29,950 bases of DNA from Acidimicrobiaceae bacterium (GTDB taxonomy: Bacteria; Actinomycetota; Acidimicrobiia; Acidimicrobiales; Bog-793). The translations under genes and the position numbers were made by a program. Location: contig JAODBN010000252.1 in assembly GCA_025463965.1 (NCBI GenBank), positions 1 to 29,950 of the forward strand, written 5' to 3'. Positions 1 through 7,913 of the stretch are shown here, in pieces; the first letter of the stretch is position 1; each line of letters starts with the position of its first letter. The notes beneath the pieces were generated by a model. That model was given only the letters and a program-made list of their open reading frames with translations. It was not told the origin of the DNA and did not search any database.

Positions 1-511
1 CCTCGCCCGGAAGTGGCACGGCGCCGAAGCTCGAGAAGTCCTCGAGACCGAGCCGCTCGGTGCGGTCCACCGGCAGGGAGTCCTCGGCGGCGCTCGCCGT
101 GGCGACTCGGGCGAGCGCGGCGTTCACGACCACGAGGTCCTCGATCGTCTCGAAGACCACGGGCTCCTCCCTCGCAACCCGCTGGGTGGAGATCCGCGTA
201 CCCCGAGGGACCACGACCGGCTGGTCCTGGGGCGCGCTCAGCCAGAAGGTCACGGGCGCCTGTGCGGCGGACGGAGCGTAGAGGTGGACTCCGATCAGCT
301 CCAGGAACTTCACGAAGTTGCGGTCCGGGACGAGATTGAGCCGGTAGGTGAGCTGGTCGACCATGAAGGCGAACGTCTCGATGAGCGTTACCCCGGGGTC
401 CGACACGTTGTGGTCGGTCCACTCCGGGCAACGCTGCTGGACCAGCCGCTTGGCATCGTCCACATAGTTCTGGAACCTGCGATCGTCCAGGTTAGGAACT
501 GGCAACGGCAC
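1..511 (-). CDS. eCIS baseplate J-like assembly protein (N-terminal part)
   Basis: This is the N-terminal 170 codons of a protein that runs off the left edge. The start is GTG at 511, with AGGAAGG about 7 nt upstream inside the end of the gp25 gene. The first residues read VPLPVPNLDDRRFQNYVDDA, followed by CPEWTDHNVSDPGVTLIE and LNLVPDRNFVKFLELIG. This is the characteristic opening of the putative baseplate assembly family (TIGR02243 type, Afp11/T4 gp6-like), which forms the wedge around the hub of contractile tails. It starts 3 nt after the gp25 stop, so it is probably translationally coupled. In Afp/PVC a PAAR gene normally sits between gp25 and this gene, and here none does. The family call rests on recognising the N-terminal motif; the C-terminal part is not visible. 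Confidence 0.9.
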   Translation of the reverse strand, partial: MPLPVPNLDDRRFQNYVDDAKRLVQQRCPEWTDHNVSDPGVTLIETFAFMVDQLTYRLNLVPDRNFVKFLELIGVHLYAPSAAQAPVTFWLSAPQDQPVVVPRGTRISTQRVAREEPVVFETIEDLVVVNAALARVATASAAEDSLPVDRTERLGLEDFSSFGAVPLPGE

Positions 512-514
512 GGA

Positions 515-913
515 TCAGCCTTCCTCAGGAATTGTGTAGAAGGGAAAGACCAAGTTCCTTCGGTCGTTGGTTCCCCGCTTCGAATACTTGATGTCGATGT
601 ACAAGGTGGCCTCCCGGTTGCGGTCGACCGTGACCACCACGTCGAGGACGGTGATCCTCGGCTCCCAGCGCTCGAGGGAGCGCTTCACCTCGTAGGAGAG
701 AAGCCCCGCGGTGGTGGCGTCGGCCGGGTCGAAGACGTGGTCGTGGATGCCGCAGCCGAACTCGGGGCGCATCGGGCGCTCCCCATAGGAGGTGGAAAGG
801 ATCAGCCGGATTGCCTCTTCCAGCTCTCGATCCCCGCTGACGAGCGCGATCGAGCCCTGCGCAGTGGTCGCGAGCGGGAACGCCCAGCCTTGGCCGATGA
901 ATTGTTCTGCCAT
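515..913 (-). CDS. gp25-like baseplate wedge protein (eCIS)
   Basis: This 132-residue protein is of the T4 gp25/lysozyme-like family (Afp9 equivalent). In contractile tails it sits in the inner baseplate and nucleates the sheath. The family signature PEFGCGIHDHVFDP is visible at about residues 50-63, preceded by ILSTSYGERPMRP, and the C-terminal half ends with a YIDIKYSKRGT strand. Length is normal for the family. The start is ATG at 913, 11 nt after the VgrG stop, with only a weak AGGCGG upstream. Its stop is 3 nt from the start of the baseplate-J gene. The position between spike and baseplate J supports the call. Confidence 0.93.
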   Translation of the reverse strand: MAEQFIGQGWAFPLATTAQGSIALVSGDRELEEAIRLILSTSYGERPMRPEFGCGIHDHVFDPADATTAGLLSYEVKRSLERWEPRITVLDVVVTVDRNREATLYIDIKYSKRGTNDRRNLVFPFYTIPEEG

Positions 914-924
914 GTCGTCGCCGC

Positions 925-2700
925 CTAGCCGTTGATCATGACGATCGGGGCGTCGATGGACATCTCGGACTCACCGGTCAGCTCGACAGCGGCACCCGAC
1001 AAGGTGAGATCGCCCTCGCCCTCGATCGTGACCGAGGCGCCGGCGATCGAGACCTCGCCCACCGCTTCGAGGGAGAGGTCCCCCTCGGCCGAGATGGCGA
1101 TGTCGGTCCCCGAGATGGCGATCGCCCCGTCCAGGTTGTAGATGCTGATCGTCTGCTCTTCCGCGTTGAGGAAGATTCCCGCCACCTCGTCGCCGGTCTG
1201 GATCAGGATCCCGCTCTGTTCCTCCGCGTCGTAGAAGGTGATGTTGTGGAAGAAGCGAGAGCTGATCCGACGCTCGTTCACGAGACCCGTGGCCTCGTCG
1301 ATGAGCGCGGGTGAGGCGGCCGGCTCCTGGATCGTGTTGTACAAGCCGCCGAGCACGATCGGCCGGCTCGGGTCCCCCTGCTCGAACGCGCAGAGCACCT
1401 CGTCGCCCTCCTCGGGCACGAAGAGGAAGCCGTAGCCGAAACCGGCACCGATCTGCAGCACTCGCGCCCAGCTGCTGATGGACTCGGGGTCCATCCATTC
1501 GAACATCAGCTGGACCCGGCCCTGCTCCTCGGGGTCGCGACAGTTGACGACCGTGCCCGACACCACGCCAGCGATGCGGGTGGGCTTGGGCATGGCACCG
1601 ACCTCGGGGCCCTTGGCGAGACCGAGCATGGTGCGGTCCTGCCAGCCGCTCACCGCGAAGTGTGTCAGGTAGCCCTGTTGTGCCGGCTCGAACACGTGGC
1701 GCGTCATCGTCAGGGTGTAGGCCCCGTCGAAGGGCAGCCCGCAGTTGGCCAGGCTGACCGCCTCCCCCGCCTTCAGCTCGGCGCTCCCGAATGCCTCGCC
1801 CTCGAGCTCGACGTAGGACTCGGCGAGCTGGTTCCCGAGGGCAGCGGCCTTGGTCTCGGCGGCGGCCTCGTCGTCGGTCGGGAACCACAGGTGCATGAAC
1901 GTGTTGGCGCCCTCTACGGCGGCGAGCTCGGCGGGCTGCAGGCTGACCTCGCTCCCGATCGCCTCCGAAGGCGCCACCCCGATCACGGGTCCGTCCTCGA
2001 GCGGGCTCCACCCGGTCACCATCACGTCTTCGACTTGCTCGGAAGAGCGGACCACGGCCCGAAGCCGGACGAGGCCCTCGCCGAGCACGAGCTGGGTGGG
2101 CATGGAGAACTCGATCGTGCCGGGGATCATGCCCTCGAGAGGAGGGGGCATGGGGCCGAAGATGAAGACGTTGTCGACCATGTAGGCCCGGTAGCCGTTG
2201 TCCATGGCGAGCTCCTGGATGAAGTCCCAGTCGGTCACCCCTGCTTGGACCTTGTAGATGTAAAGGTCGTCGGTCGGCTCGATCACGTTCTCTTCGATGC
2301 CGTTCACCGCGAGGATCTCTTCGATGATCTCCGAGGCCATCATGTCGTGGTAGTAGCGGGTCTTCTTCCCCCGCATCAGGCGGTTCGACAGGTCGAGGCC
2401 CCTGACGATCGTGCGGACCCCGTCGACGTCGTACTCGAGCTCGAGGGCGGTCACCTCGCCCACCATGAGCGGGAGCGGCTCCTCGTCGCCGCCGTCGACG
2501 GCCAGGGCGACCAGGACTCCTGGCGCGAAGCCGCCGAGCTCGACGACCTGGCGCGCCGGGTCCGTGAAGGTGAGCTCGAACATGTCGGGGAGATGGAGGC
2601 TGTTCTCGACCACGCTGCGCACCAGCTGCTTGCTGATGAGCGGGTCAAGCGGTGCGCCCTCGACGAGGACGATCAGGGAGGAGGTCCACTGGCGCTTCAC
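925..2700 (-). CDS. VgrG-like spike/hub protein of eCIS (Afp8-like)
   Basis: This 591-residue protein combines the gp27-like hub and gp5-like spike. Residues 1-350 look like a phage late control D (gp27-like) module. An OB-fold module follows at about 375-455, with RIAGVVSGTVVNCRDPEEQG, then VPEEGDEVLCAFEQGDP and VLGGLYN. Residues 490-591 are short alternating I/A/S/G strands such as GDLSLEAVGEVSIAG, which should form a beta-helical needle ending in MING. The open frame continues far upstream, but GTG at 2700 is the likely start: it lies 11 nt after the LysM gene stop, has GGGGG about 6 nt upstream, and longer versions would overlap that gene in another frame. The needle seems to end bare, because no PAAR gene follows. 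Confidence 0.94.
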   Translation of the reverse strand: MKRQWTSSLIVLVEGAPLDPLISKQLVRSVVENSLHLPDMFELTFTDPARQVVELGGFAPGVLVALAVDGGDEEPLPLMVGEVTALELEYDVDGVRTIVRGLDLSNRLMRGKKTRYYHDMMASEIIEEILAVNGIEENVIEPTDDLYIYKVQAGVTDWDFIQELAMDNGYRAYMVDNVFIFGPMPPPLEGMIPGTIEFSMPTQLVLGEGLVRLRAVVRSSEQVEDVMVTGWSPLEDGPVIGVAPSEAIGSEVSLQPAELAAVEGANTFMHLWFPTDDEAAAETKAAALGNQLAESYVELEGEAFGSAELKAGEAVSLANCGLPFDGAYTLTMTRHVFEPAQQGYLTHFAVSGWQDRTMLGLAKGPEVGAMPKPTRIAGVVSGTVVNCRDPEEQGRVQLMFEWMDPESISSWARVLQIGAGFGYGFLFVPEEGDEVLCAFEQGDPSRPIVLGGLYNTIQEPAASPALIDEATGLVNERRISSRFFHNITFYDAEEQSGILIQTGDEVAGIFLNAEEQTISIYNLDGAIAISGTDIAISAEGDLSLEAVGEVSIAGASVTIEGEGDLTLSGAAVELTGESEMSIDAPIVMING

Positions 2701-2711
2701 GACCGTTCCCC

Positions 2712-3572
2712 CTACGAGTGCTCTGAGGCTTCGCCGCGCGGCGGGATGAGCAGCTCGGTGCCCGCGGCCAGGCGAAGTGGGTCCTCGATGCCGTTCGCCT
2801 CGGCGATCGCGCGCCAGTAGGTGGGCCGCCCGTACTCGCGAAACGCCACGGACTGGAGGGTGTCGCCGACGACGGTCGTGCGCACTCGGCGGGCAGTGCC
2901 GCCCGAGGTCGGGTTCTGGGACGGCAGCGCCTGGGGGATCTCCTCCAGCGTGATCGAGCAGTTCGCCCGAAGCGGCGTCCCGTCGGAGCGGAAGTAGGTG
3001 TACTCCGCCTTCACGCTCTTCAGGTACGAGAGAAAGCTCATCGTCGTGCCCCAGCCGAAGATGCAGAAGGGAGGTGACGGCAGGCCCATTGCCATTGACA
3101 TGAAGGTCGGCTTGCAGCACGTGAACAGCAGGTTCACGTCGTCGGCGACGCTGCCGCTCTTTGAATAGGTGACGTCGAGGTAGATGTCGACGCTGAGACT
3201 GCGCGGGTTGGAGCCCTTGAACTGCGGGATCGACGTCTCCTGGTCGCCCGGCTGCGACTCTCGGTCCCAGCTCGTGCTTTTTTCGACCGAGTAGCTCTGT
3301 GGGTTGAACTGGAACGTCAGCTTCGCCCCGGTAGTGCCCCCGAGCACGCTCGTCGCCGCCTGGATGGAGGAGTTCTTGTCCTCCCCGGTCATGGACAGTG
3401 CCTCGCTGCCACCGATGCTCGCCGCACCGATCGCGGCGGACATCGCGCCGCCGGCCGGGGACGAGGGCGGAATGATCAGCAGGTAGGCCTGCTCGAGCTT
3501 GAGCGTCTTTTCGAGGTCACCCGTGATGGAGCCCCCCTCGTCACCGGCCAGAGAAGAGAACAGGTCGGTCAT
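2712..3572 (-). CDS. CIS tube-type adaptor protein with C-terminal LysM (Afp7-like)
   Basis: This 286-residue protein resembles the Afp7/Pvc7 (T4 gp53-like) adaptor, which staples the spike hub to the baseplate. Residues 85-215 carry the CIS tube-type segment (KLTFQFNPQSYSVEKSTSW, then PRSLSVDIYLDVTYS and RANCSITLEEIP). Residues 230-278 are a LysM fold (VVGDTLQSVAFREYG with GTELLIPP at the end). LysM in these proteins is generally structural rather than exported. The start is ATG at 3572, chosen because a strong GAGGAGG lies 6 nt upstream and the open frame before it reads MGQRHDRPPF without family character. Residues 38-80 are rich in Ala, Gly and Ser and probably a flexible insert. It sits between the second tube protein and the VgrG spike, as in other eCIS loci. 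Confidence 0.92.
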   Translation of the reverse strand: MTDLFSSLAGDEGGSITGDLEKTLKLEQAYLLIIPPSSPAGGAMSAAIGAASIGGSEALSMTGEDKNSSIQAATSVLGGTTGAKLTFQFNPQSYSVEKSTSWDRESQPGDQETSIPQFKGSNPRSLSVDIYLDVTYSKSGSVADDVNLLFTCCKPTFMSMAMGLPSPPFCIFGWGTTMSFLSYLKSVKAEYTYFRSDGTPLRANCSITLEEIPQALPSQNPTSGGTARRVRTTVVGDTLQSVAFREYGRPTYWRAIAEANGIEDPLRLAAGTELLIPPRGEASEHS

Positions 3573-3630
3573 CGATGGCCTCCTCGGCTCGTTAGAGCCT
3601 CCGTGCTCGGGCGAATCGAACGGGGGGCGG

Positions 3631-4059
3631 TCATGCCGCTGGCCCAATGTTGATCGCGGTGTAGGCGAGCTCGAGGCTTTCGGTCGCCGGCTGAGGACTC
3701 GACACGTCGAAGGACGGACCGGTCCACTTTGCCGGCACCACCCCGAGGAGGGTCCAGGCGAAGACCGGATTGCCTGCCGGGTCGAGTGCGGCGAGCTGGG
3801 CGGTCGAGGCCTGAGGTTGGGCGACGATGGTCCTCAGCCAAGACATGGTCTTCGCGGTGTCCGGGCCGATGGGACGGGTGATGGTGAGGTTGGTGTACTT
3901 GACCCGCCCCATCATCTGGTAGACGACCATCCCTCCTCCGCCCTCTTCGTGCTGCTCGACCTGCATGTCCATGCCGAGGCCTTGGCAGCCGGTGAAGAAC
4001 CCGAGGTCGGTGGTGTCGATGCTCAGGCTGAAATAGATGCTGACCGCTGCGTCGCTCAT
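3631..4059 (-). CDS. Second tail tube (gp19-like) protein of eCIS, probable tube initiator
   Basis: This 142-residue protein is of the gp19/phage tail tube family. It shows the typical order SIYFSLSIDTTDLGFFTGCQ, then EGGGGMVVYQMMGRVKYTN, then a segment after PAGNPVFAWTLLGVVPAKWT that ends in ESLELAYTAI. It is shorter and different in sequence from the main tube protein at 7913-8368. By its place next to the LysM adaptor and VgrG it is likely the Afp5-like first tube ring that joins the tube to the hub. It starts at ATG 4059, 10 nt after the stop of the large disordered protein. The 58 nt between it and the LysM gene contain only that gene's strong ribosome binding site. Confidence 0.92.
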   Translation of the reverse strand: MSDAAVSIYFSLSIDTTDLGFFTGCQGLGMDMQVEQHEEGGGGMVVYQMMGRVKYTNLTITRPIGPDTAKTMSWLRTIVAQPQASTAQLAALDPAGNPVFAWTLLGVVPAKWTGPSFDVSSPQPATESLELAYTAINIGPAA

Positions 4060-4069
4060 CGTCGTCCTC

Positions 4070-7000
4070 TCACCGGTGCAGGCCGGTGATCATGCCGGCA
4101 CGCTCTCGGTCCCGTGCCAGCTCGGATTTCAGTCGCTGGCTGACGAACGGGTAGACCCTCGCCGCCAGCTTGCGGATCTCCTGCGGCGAGAACGCGTCGG
4201 CGGTCGGGCCGGCAGCGTTCTTCTTCATGGCAGCTTGCGCCTGCTTTTGCGAGTTGCCGGCGCTCCACAGGCTCTGGCCGAGCGACGCCACGTTGCCAAG
4301 CAGCCCGAGGGCGGAGCGCTGGACGGGCACCGAGGCCGGACTGCTCGCACCAAGGCTGGGCGCGGCTGTCGGGGCAGCGCCGCGTGGTGCACTCGCGCCG
4401 ACGGACCCCGGACCGGAAATGCTCTTCGCCAGCGGGAGTGCTGGTCCGGCCGCGCTCGGGAGCGCCCGCTGGACCGGCGTGGCGAGATCGAGAACCGCGC
4501 TGGCTGCTGAGGTCATCGTCCCCGACGGCTGAGCCGCTTCGCGCGCCGGACGGCCACCGGCTGGCTGGCCGCTCCCGAAATCGCTCGAGCCAGGGCGCCC
4601 CCATGCGACGGGAGGAGCAACCGAGCTTCCCGCGGCCGGAGCCTGGTTGAGCTGGACAGCGGGGCGCGTCGAGGCCTCGGGCCCGAAGATCGGGCGGACC
4701 GGCGCTCGTCCGGGAAGCGACCGCAATGCCGATGTGGCGCCGAATCCGCTCGAACCAGCCGCCGGGGCGGTGCTGCGCTGAACCGGCCTCGGCGCTGAGG
4801 GAAAGGCCAGTGGAGCCGGGCCGTGCTGAGCGGAGGGTGCGCCCATTCCGGCGACAACCTGGCGAAGCGATGCCGGCATGCTCTCTGGCGCGACGCTGGC
4901 GAGGTTCGCCAGGACCCCCATCGGGGAGTTGGGCGACGGGCTTCCGAACGAGGGCGCTGGAGCCGAGCGCGGCGATGACGACGTTGCGACCGAACGAGCG
5001 ACGACCGGTCCGGCGCCCGAGGGCGCGGCCGAGCTGCGTGCAGGCATGGCCGGGGAACTCGCGGCCATCGCAAAGCCACCAGCGGCGAAGGCGGAACTGG
5101 CACCGCCCGGCACAGATTGGGATCCCCGGACCGGACGTCCCATTGAGTAGGAGGGTCCCGCCGCGCGCTCGCTCCAGGGCCAGACCGTCGGTGCGGGTCG
5201 AGGGTCGAAACCCGGGGCCACTCGCTCGTGTCCGCTCTCTCCACCGGCGAGGGGCAGGCGCTGAACCGCCGGCGGCTCGGTCTCGGGCGCCTGGGACTCG
5301 GCCAGCCCGGCGGCGACCGCGGCGGCATCGGGATTCGCGAGTTCGAGCGGGCGGGCGCCGACGAGCGCGGCCGGCGCCTCCGCCTCTTGGCGGAGCCCGA
5401 AAGGCGCCGAACGAGGACCGCTAGGCATCTCAGAGAGGGGCACCGGACCCCGGGATGGAACTGGCTCGCCCTTGCCCGAAGGTCGCTGGAATCCTGGTCG
5501 TCCCGCGGTCGTGCGCTGAACAGGGAGGCCGGCCGGGGCACTCGGCCCAGAGCCAGGAGTCGCCAAGGCCAGTGGCCCAACTGGTGAGCCTGCGGGCACC
5601 GACGCGCCGGCCCCGGGAGCGGGCATGCCCGGTGCCGTCGCGCTCGCGGGGACCTCGCGCAGCGGCTCGCCGAGGCGTGGTCGGCGGCGTGGCGGCGCAT
5701 CCTCGGCGAGCGAGCGCTGGAGTGCCAGCTCACCCGGTGCCGACGGAGCGCTCGATTCCGGTCCGGAAACGGTCGGTCCTTCCGCCTGGGTGGCCGTCCC
5801 GATCGGCCGGTCTCCGAGAAGGGGCGCCGCGGACACGGGCGCTTCAGGAAGCGACGGAGGACCCGCCGGGGAACTCCCTTGCACAGAAGGAGCCGATCCG
5901 GAGGGGACGGTCGGTGCGACCGGCGGGAGGGAGGCGGGGCCGGGGCCGGCGGGAGAGGAAACGATCCCCTGGCTCCGCTGCACCGCCGCGGGCAGCGGCC
6001 CCGCAGGGGAGAGCGAACGAAAGACCAGCGCGGGCGACGGGGCGCTCACCTTGCTCGGAGCCGTGCCGCCCAAAGACGCAGGCGCCCGGGTCACCGCCGG
6101 CAGGCGCCGAGCGGGAACCGCGCCCGACGGGGAGCGCTGAACACTCATGGCCGCGGGGTGTGGCGAGGAAGGGACCGCCAAGGGCAGCGCGTCTCCAGCT
6201 TGTGACGCGACAACAGCTGACGGGCCAGCGCCTTCGGACACGGACCGGGCGGCAGAGGGTGTCTGGCGCTGGAGGATCGCTCCGGAGTCGGGCGAACTGA
6301 TGGAGCCGGTCGGCGGCCGGTCACCGAGGAGCGGCCGCTCCCCATCGCCAGCTCGCTGGACATCGGGCGCGCTTGTCGGAGCGTTGGGCCGTGGTGTTCC
6401 TGGCGCAGCGAGGTCGAGCCTGGCGTCGTCCGGCCGCTGGACGGAAGCCGGCAGCGTCTGGCCCGAGCCGGCGTCGGAGCCCGCACCGGAGCTGGGGCTC
6501 GTGCCGAGCGTGGAAGAAAGGCTGCTCGGCACTGGAGTCCCGCCCGCGCTGGGACCCGGCGTCGCCATAGGAGCAGGGCTGCTCGTCCCGGCGATGCTGC
6601 CCGCGCTGAGACCGGACGTCGCCGTTGGCGCAGGGGCGATTGACCGTTGGACGAGCGGCTCACGCGCCACGACAGGTCGCCCCGTCGGGGAGACAGGCTG
6701 GGGTCGTGCCCGAGTCGAGTGAAGCGCCCGGCTACCGAACAGGCCCTGGCGCTGCACTGGGGCCGGAGCGGAGGCCTGCTCGCCAGCAGGCGGAGGGGCG
6801 AACGAGAAGGGGGCCCCTCCGACCGTGGCGAGAGGACCAGAAGGGGGAAGGAGCGGGGTTCGCATGCTGGCCAGCCCGGTCGCCTCGCCGCTCGGCCCGT
6901 CCCTGCGGTGCGACAGGGGGCTCAGGGTGGCCGCGGGGCTCTGCCAGGAGACGAGATCCTCGTGGAAATGGGTCGAGACAACTCCGGTTGCCGGGGCGAA

Positions 7001-7168
7001 CGAGCGCTGCAGTGGGGGCAGGGACTGCCACTCGCCTGCCGCCCGCTCGGGGACGGCGGGACGCGGCGGCGTTGGGCCCGCCGTCTCACGCTGGAGCGCT
7101 GCGGGGCGGCTGGTACCGAGATCTGCTGCGGGGGCAGCGGTGCGCCGGCGAGTGGGCCAAAGCCTCAC
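4070..7168 (-). CDS. Large Pro/Ala/Ser/Gly-rich disordered eCIS protein with repeated [VL]QR motifs
   Basis: This 1032-residue protein has no catalytic domain I recognise. Nearly its whole length is Pro, Ala, Ser and Gly, predicted to be disordered. Spread through it are fifteen [VL]QR tripeptides (eleven VQR, four LQR), often PVQRS or AVQR, from about residue 25 to about 950. Only the last 90 residues look folded: LLGNVASLGQSLWSAGNSQK, then FSPQEIRKLAARVYPFVSQR and a helix ending in GMITGLHR. The start is GTG at 7168, 15 nt after the DUF6760 stop, without a clear ribosome binding site. It lies between DUF6760 and the second tube protein inside the eCIS run, so it is probably a structural, lumenal or cargo-handling part. 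The DUF4157 protein of this locus carries the same motif. A tape-measure role is possible but not shown. Confidence 0.8.
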   Translation of the reverse strand: MRLWPTRRRTAAPAADLGTSRPAALQRETAGPTPPRPAVPERAAGEWQSLPPLQRSFAPATGVVSTHFHEDLVSWQSPAATLSPLSHRRDGPSGEATGLASMRTPLLPPSGPLATVGGAPFSFAPPPAGEQASAPAPVQRQGLFGSRALHSTRARPQPVSPTGRPVVAREPLVQRSIAPAPTATSGLSAGSIAGTSSPAPMATPGPSAGGTPVPSSLSSTLGTSPSSGAGSDAGSGQTLPASVQRPDDARLDLAAPGTPRPNAPTSAPDVQRAGDGERPLLGDRPPTGSISSPDSGAILQRQTPSAARSVSEGAGPSAVVASQAGDALPLAVPSSPHPAAMSVQRSPSGAVPARRLPAVTRAPASLGGTAPSKVSAPSPALVFRSLSPAGPLPAAVQRSQGIVSSPAGPGPASLPPVAPTVPSGSAPSVQGSSPAGPPSLPEAPVSAAPLLGDRPIGTATQAEGPTVSGPESSAPSAPGELALQRSLAEDAPPRRRPRLGEPLREVPASATAPGMPAPGAGASVPAGSPVGPLALATPGSGPSAPAGLPVQRTTAGRPGFQRPSGKGEPVPSRGPVPLSEMPSGPRSAPFGLRQEAEAPAALVGARPLELANPDAAAVAAGLAESQAPETEPPAVQRLPLAGGESGHERVAPGFDPRPAPTVWPWSERAAGPSYSMGRPVRGSQSVPGGASSAFAAGGFAMAASSPAMPARSSAAPSGAGPVVARSVATSSSPRSAPAPSFGSPSPNSPMGVLANLASVAPESMPASLRQVVAGMGAPSAQHGPAPLAFPSAPRPVQRSTAPAAGSSGFGATSALRSLPGRAPVRPIFGPEASTRPAVQLNQAPAAGSSVAPPVAWGRPGSSDFGSGQPAGGRPAREAAQPSGTMTSAASAVLDLATPVQRALPSAAGPALPLAKSISGPGSVGASAPRGAAPTAAPSLGASSPASVPVQRSALGLLGNVASLGQSLWSAGNSQKQAQAAMKKNAAGPTADAFSPQEIRKLAARVYPFVSQRLKSELARDRERAGMITGLHR

Positions 7169-7183
7169 GCGGGGCTCGCGATC

Positions 7184-7342
7184 TCAGGCGTCGCCGGACA
7201 GGCGACGGTTAATGCTGCCGATCTCCGCCACAAAGCGACGGCGGGTCGTGTGCTCGAGGTCCAAGATCTCCTCGAGCGACCAGTGGAAGTGGTAGGCGAC
7301 GTACGCGACCTCCTCGTACAGACGGTCCGGCGCGTACGTCAC
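7184..7342 (-). CDS. DUF6760-type small eCIS protein
   Basis: This 52-residue protein starts at a GTG that overlaps the stop of the preceding gene (GTGA). The core reads LYEEVAYVAYHFHWSLEEIL followed by DLEHTTRRRFVAEI, a pattern I recognise from small proteins of eCIS loci (DUF6760). It resembles small tail assembly factors made after a chaperone-like gene in phage tail operons, but its biochemical role is unknown. A much longer open frame exists upstream in the same phase, but it is an Arg/Gly-rich shadow of the preceding gene. The GTGA overlap, the conserved core and the size favour the short version. Confidence 0.85.
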   Translation of the reverse strand: MTYAPDRLYEEVAYVAYHFHWSLEEILDLEHTTRRRFVAEIGSINRRLSGDA

Positions 7343-7824
7343 GATTCCCCCAGGCGACCACCGGCCAGATCGACCGAGAATCGCTCCTGACAGGCGGGAC
7401 AGGTCACGGCCGCCAAGGTGTGTCCCTCGGCGTTGACCCGCCGGTAGAGGTCCTGGAGGAACGCGAGGTCGGAGGCGAACAGGCTCTCGATCACGTTCGC
7501 CGTGATGGCGTCCGCCTCGAGCGAGCCCAGCCGCGTGATGACCCGCGACAGCAGCACCACGGTCAGGTACGGCGGGTTTGCCCGCACCCGATCGTCGTGC
7601 AAGGGAAGCAGCTCGTCGCGCGCCGTGGCGAGCCGCATGCTCCCGTCCCGATGAACGGTCCCCGAAGCGTCGACGTATCCGCGAGGAAGGACGAATTCGA
7701 ATTCCGTCCGCAGCTCGTCGGCCTTCTCCTGGACGGGCGGAGGCGCTGGGGTCTCCTCGCTGACGGCCACTGCCCCGCCGTCCTCCTCGCCCTCGGGCGC
7801 GGAGGCGGCGGGGCCGCGACGCAT
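7339..7824 (-). CDS. eCIS tail-assembly-type protein with CPAC motif
   Basis: This protein has about 161 residues. After a disordered acidic N-terminus (to about residue 38) comes the core TEFEFVLPRGYVDASGTVHR, then MRLATARDELLPLHDDR and YLTVVLLSRVITRLGSL. The C-terminus has TCPACQERFSVDL. This matches a conserved but uncharacterised family found next to the tube gene in eCIS loci. It is similar in layout to phage tail assembly proteins made before the DUF6760-like partner. The single CPAC pair could bind metal only if paired with another site. The start is uncertain: ATG at 7824 is used, and an adjacent GTG at 7827 would add one residue. Neither has a clear ribosome binding site, so translation may depend on coupling from upstream. 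Confidence 0.85.
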   Translation of the reverse strand: MRRGPAASAPEGEEDGGAVAVSEETPAPPPVQEKADELRTEFEFVLPRGYVDASGTVHRDGSMRLATARDELLPLHDDRVRANPPYLTVVLLSRVITRLGSLEADAITANVIESLFASDLAFLQDLYRRVNAEGHTLAAVTCPACQERFSVDLAGGRLGES

Positions 7825-7913
7825 CACGGACGGTCGCCGGCGGCACTCCGAGGATCGTCACGCGGCCCTCGGTTGCAGCGGCGCTCGTCCCAGACGAGCT
7901 CGAAAAGCAGCAC
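7824..7913 (-). CDS. Possible 29-residue coupled small ORF between tube and assembly gene
   Basis: A GTG overlaps the last base of the tube stop (TAGTG). It opens a 29-codon frame starting VLLFELVWDERRCN and ending in a TGA that overlaps the ATG of the next gene (TGATG). The exact fit at both ends suggests a small protein or a leader that carries ribosomes to a gene lacking its own ribosome binding site. The hydrophobic start is followed by an Arg/Asp-rich tail with no recognised family. The DNA also has a hairpin (GCTCGTC, TGG loop, GACGAGC), which could be its reason for being conserved instead. Existence as a real protein is uncertain. Confidence 0.35.
   Translation of the reverse strand: MLLFELVWDERRCNRGPRDDPRSAAGDRP

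Noticed and set aside
1660..2820. Plus-strand open frame (386 codons) over the VgrG gene
   Set aside because: It is His/Asp/Val-rich antisense translation typical of GC-rich shadows, without a known motif.
4513..5733. Second minus-strand open frame (406 codons) inside the large disordered protein
   Set aside because: It is Arg/Pro/Ser-rich out-of-frame translation of a low-complexity gene; the chosen frame has the QR repeats and a folded tail and ends 10 nt before the next gene.
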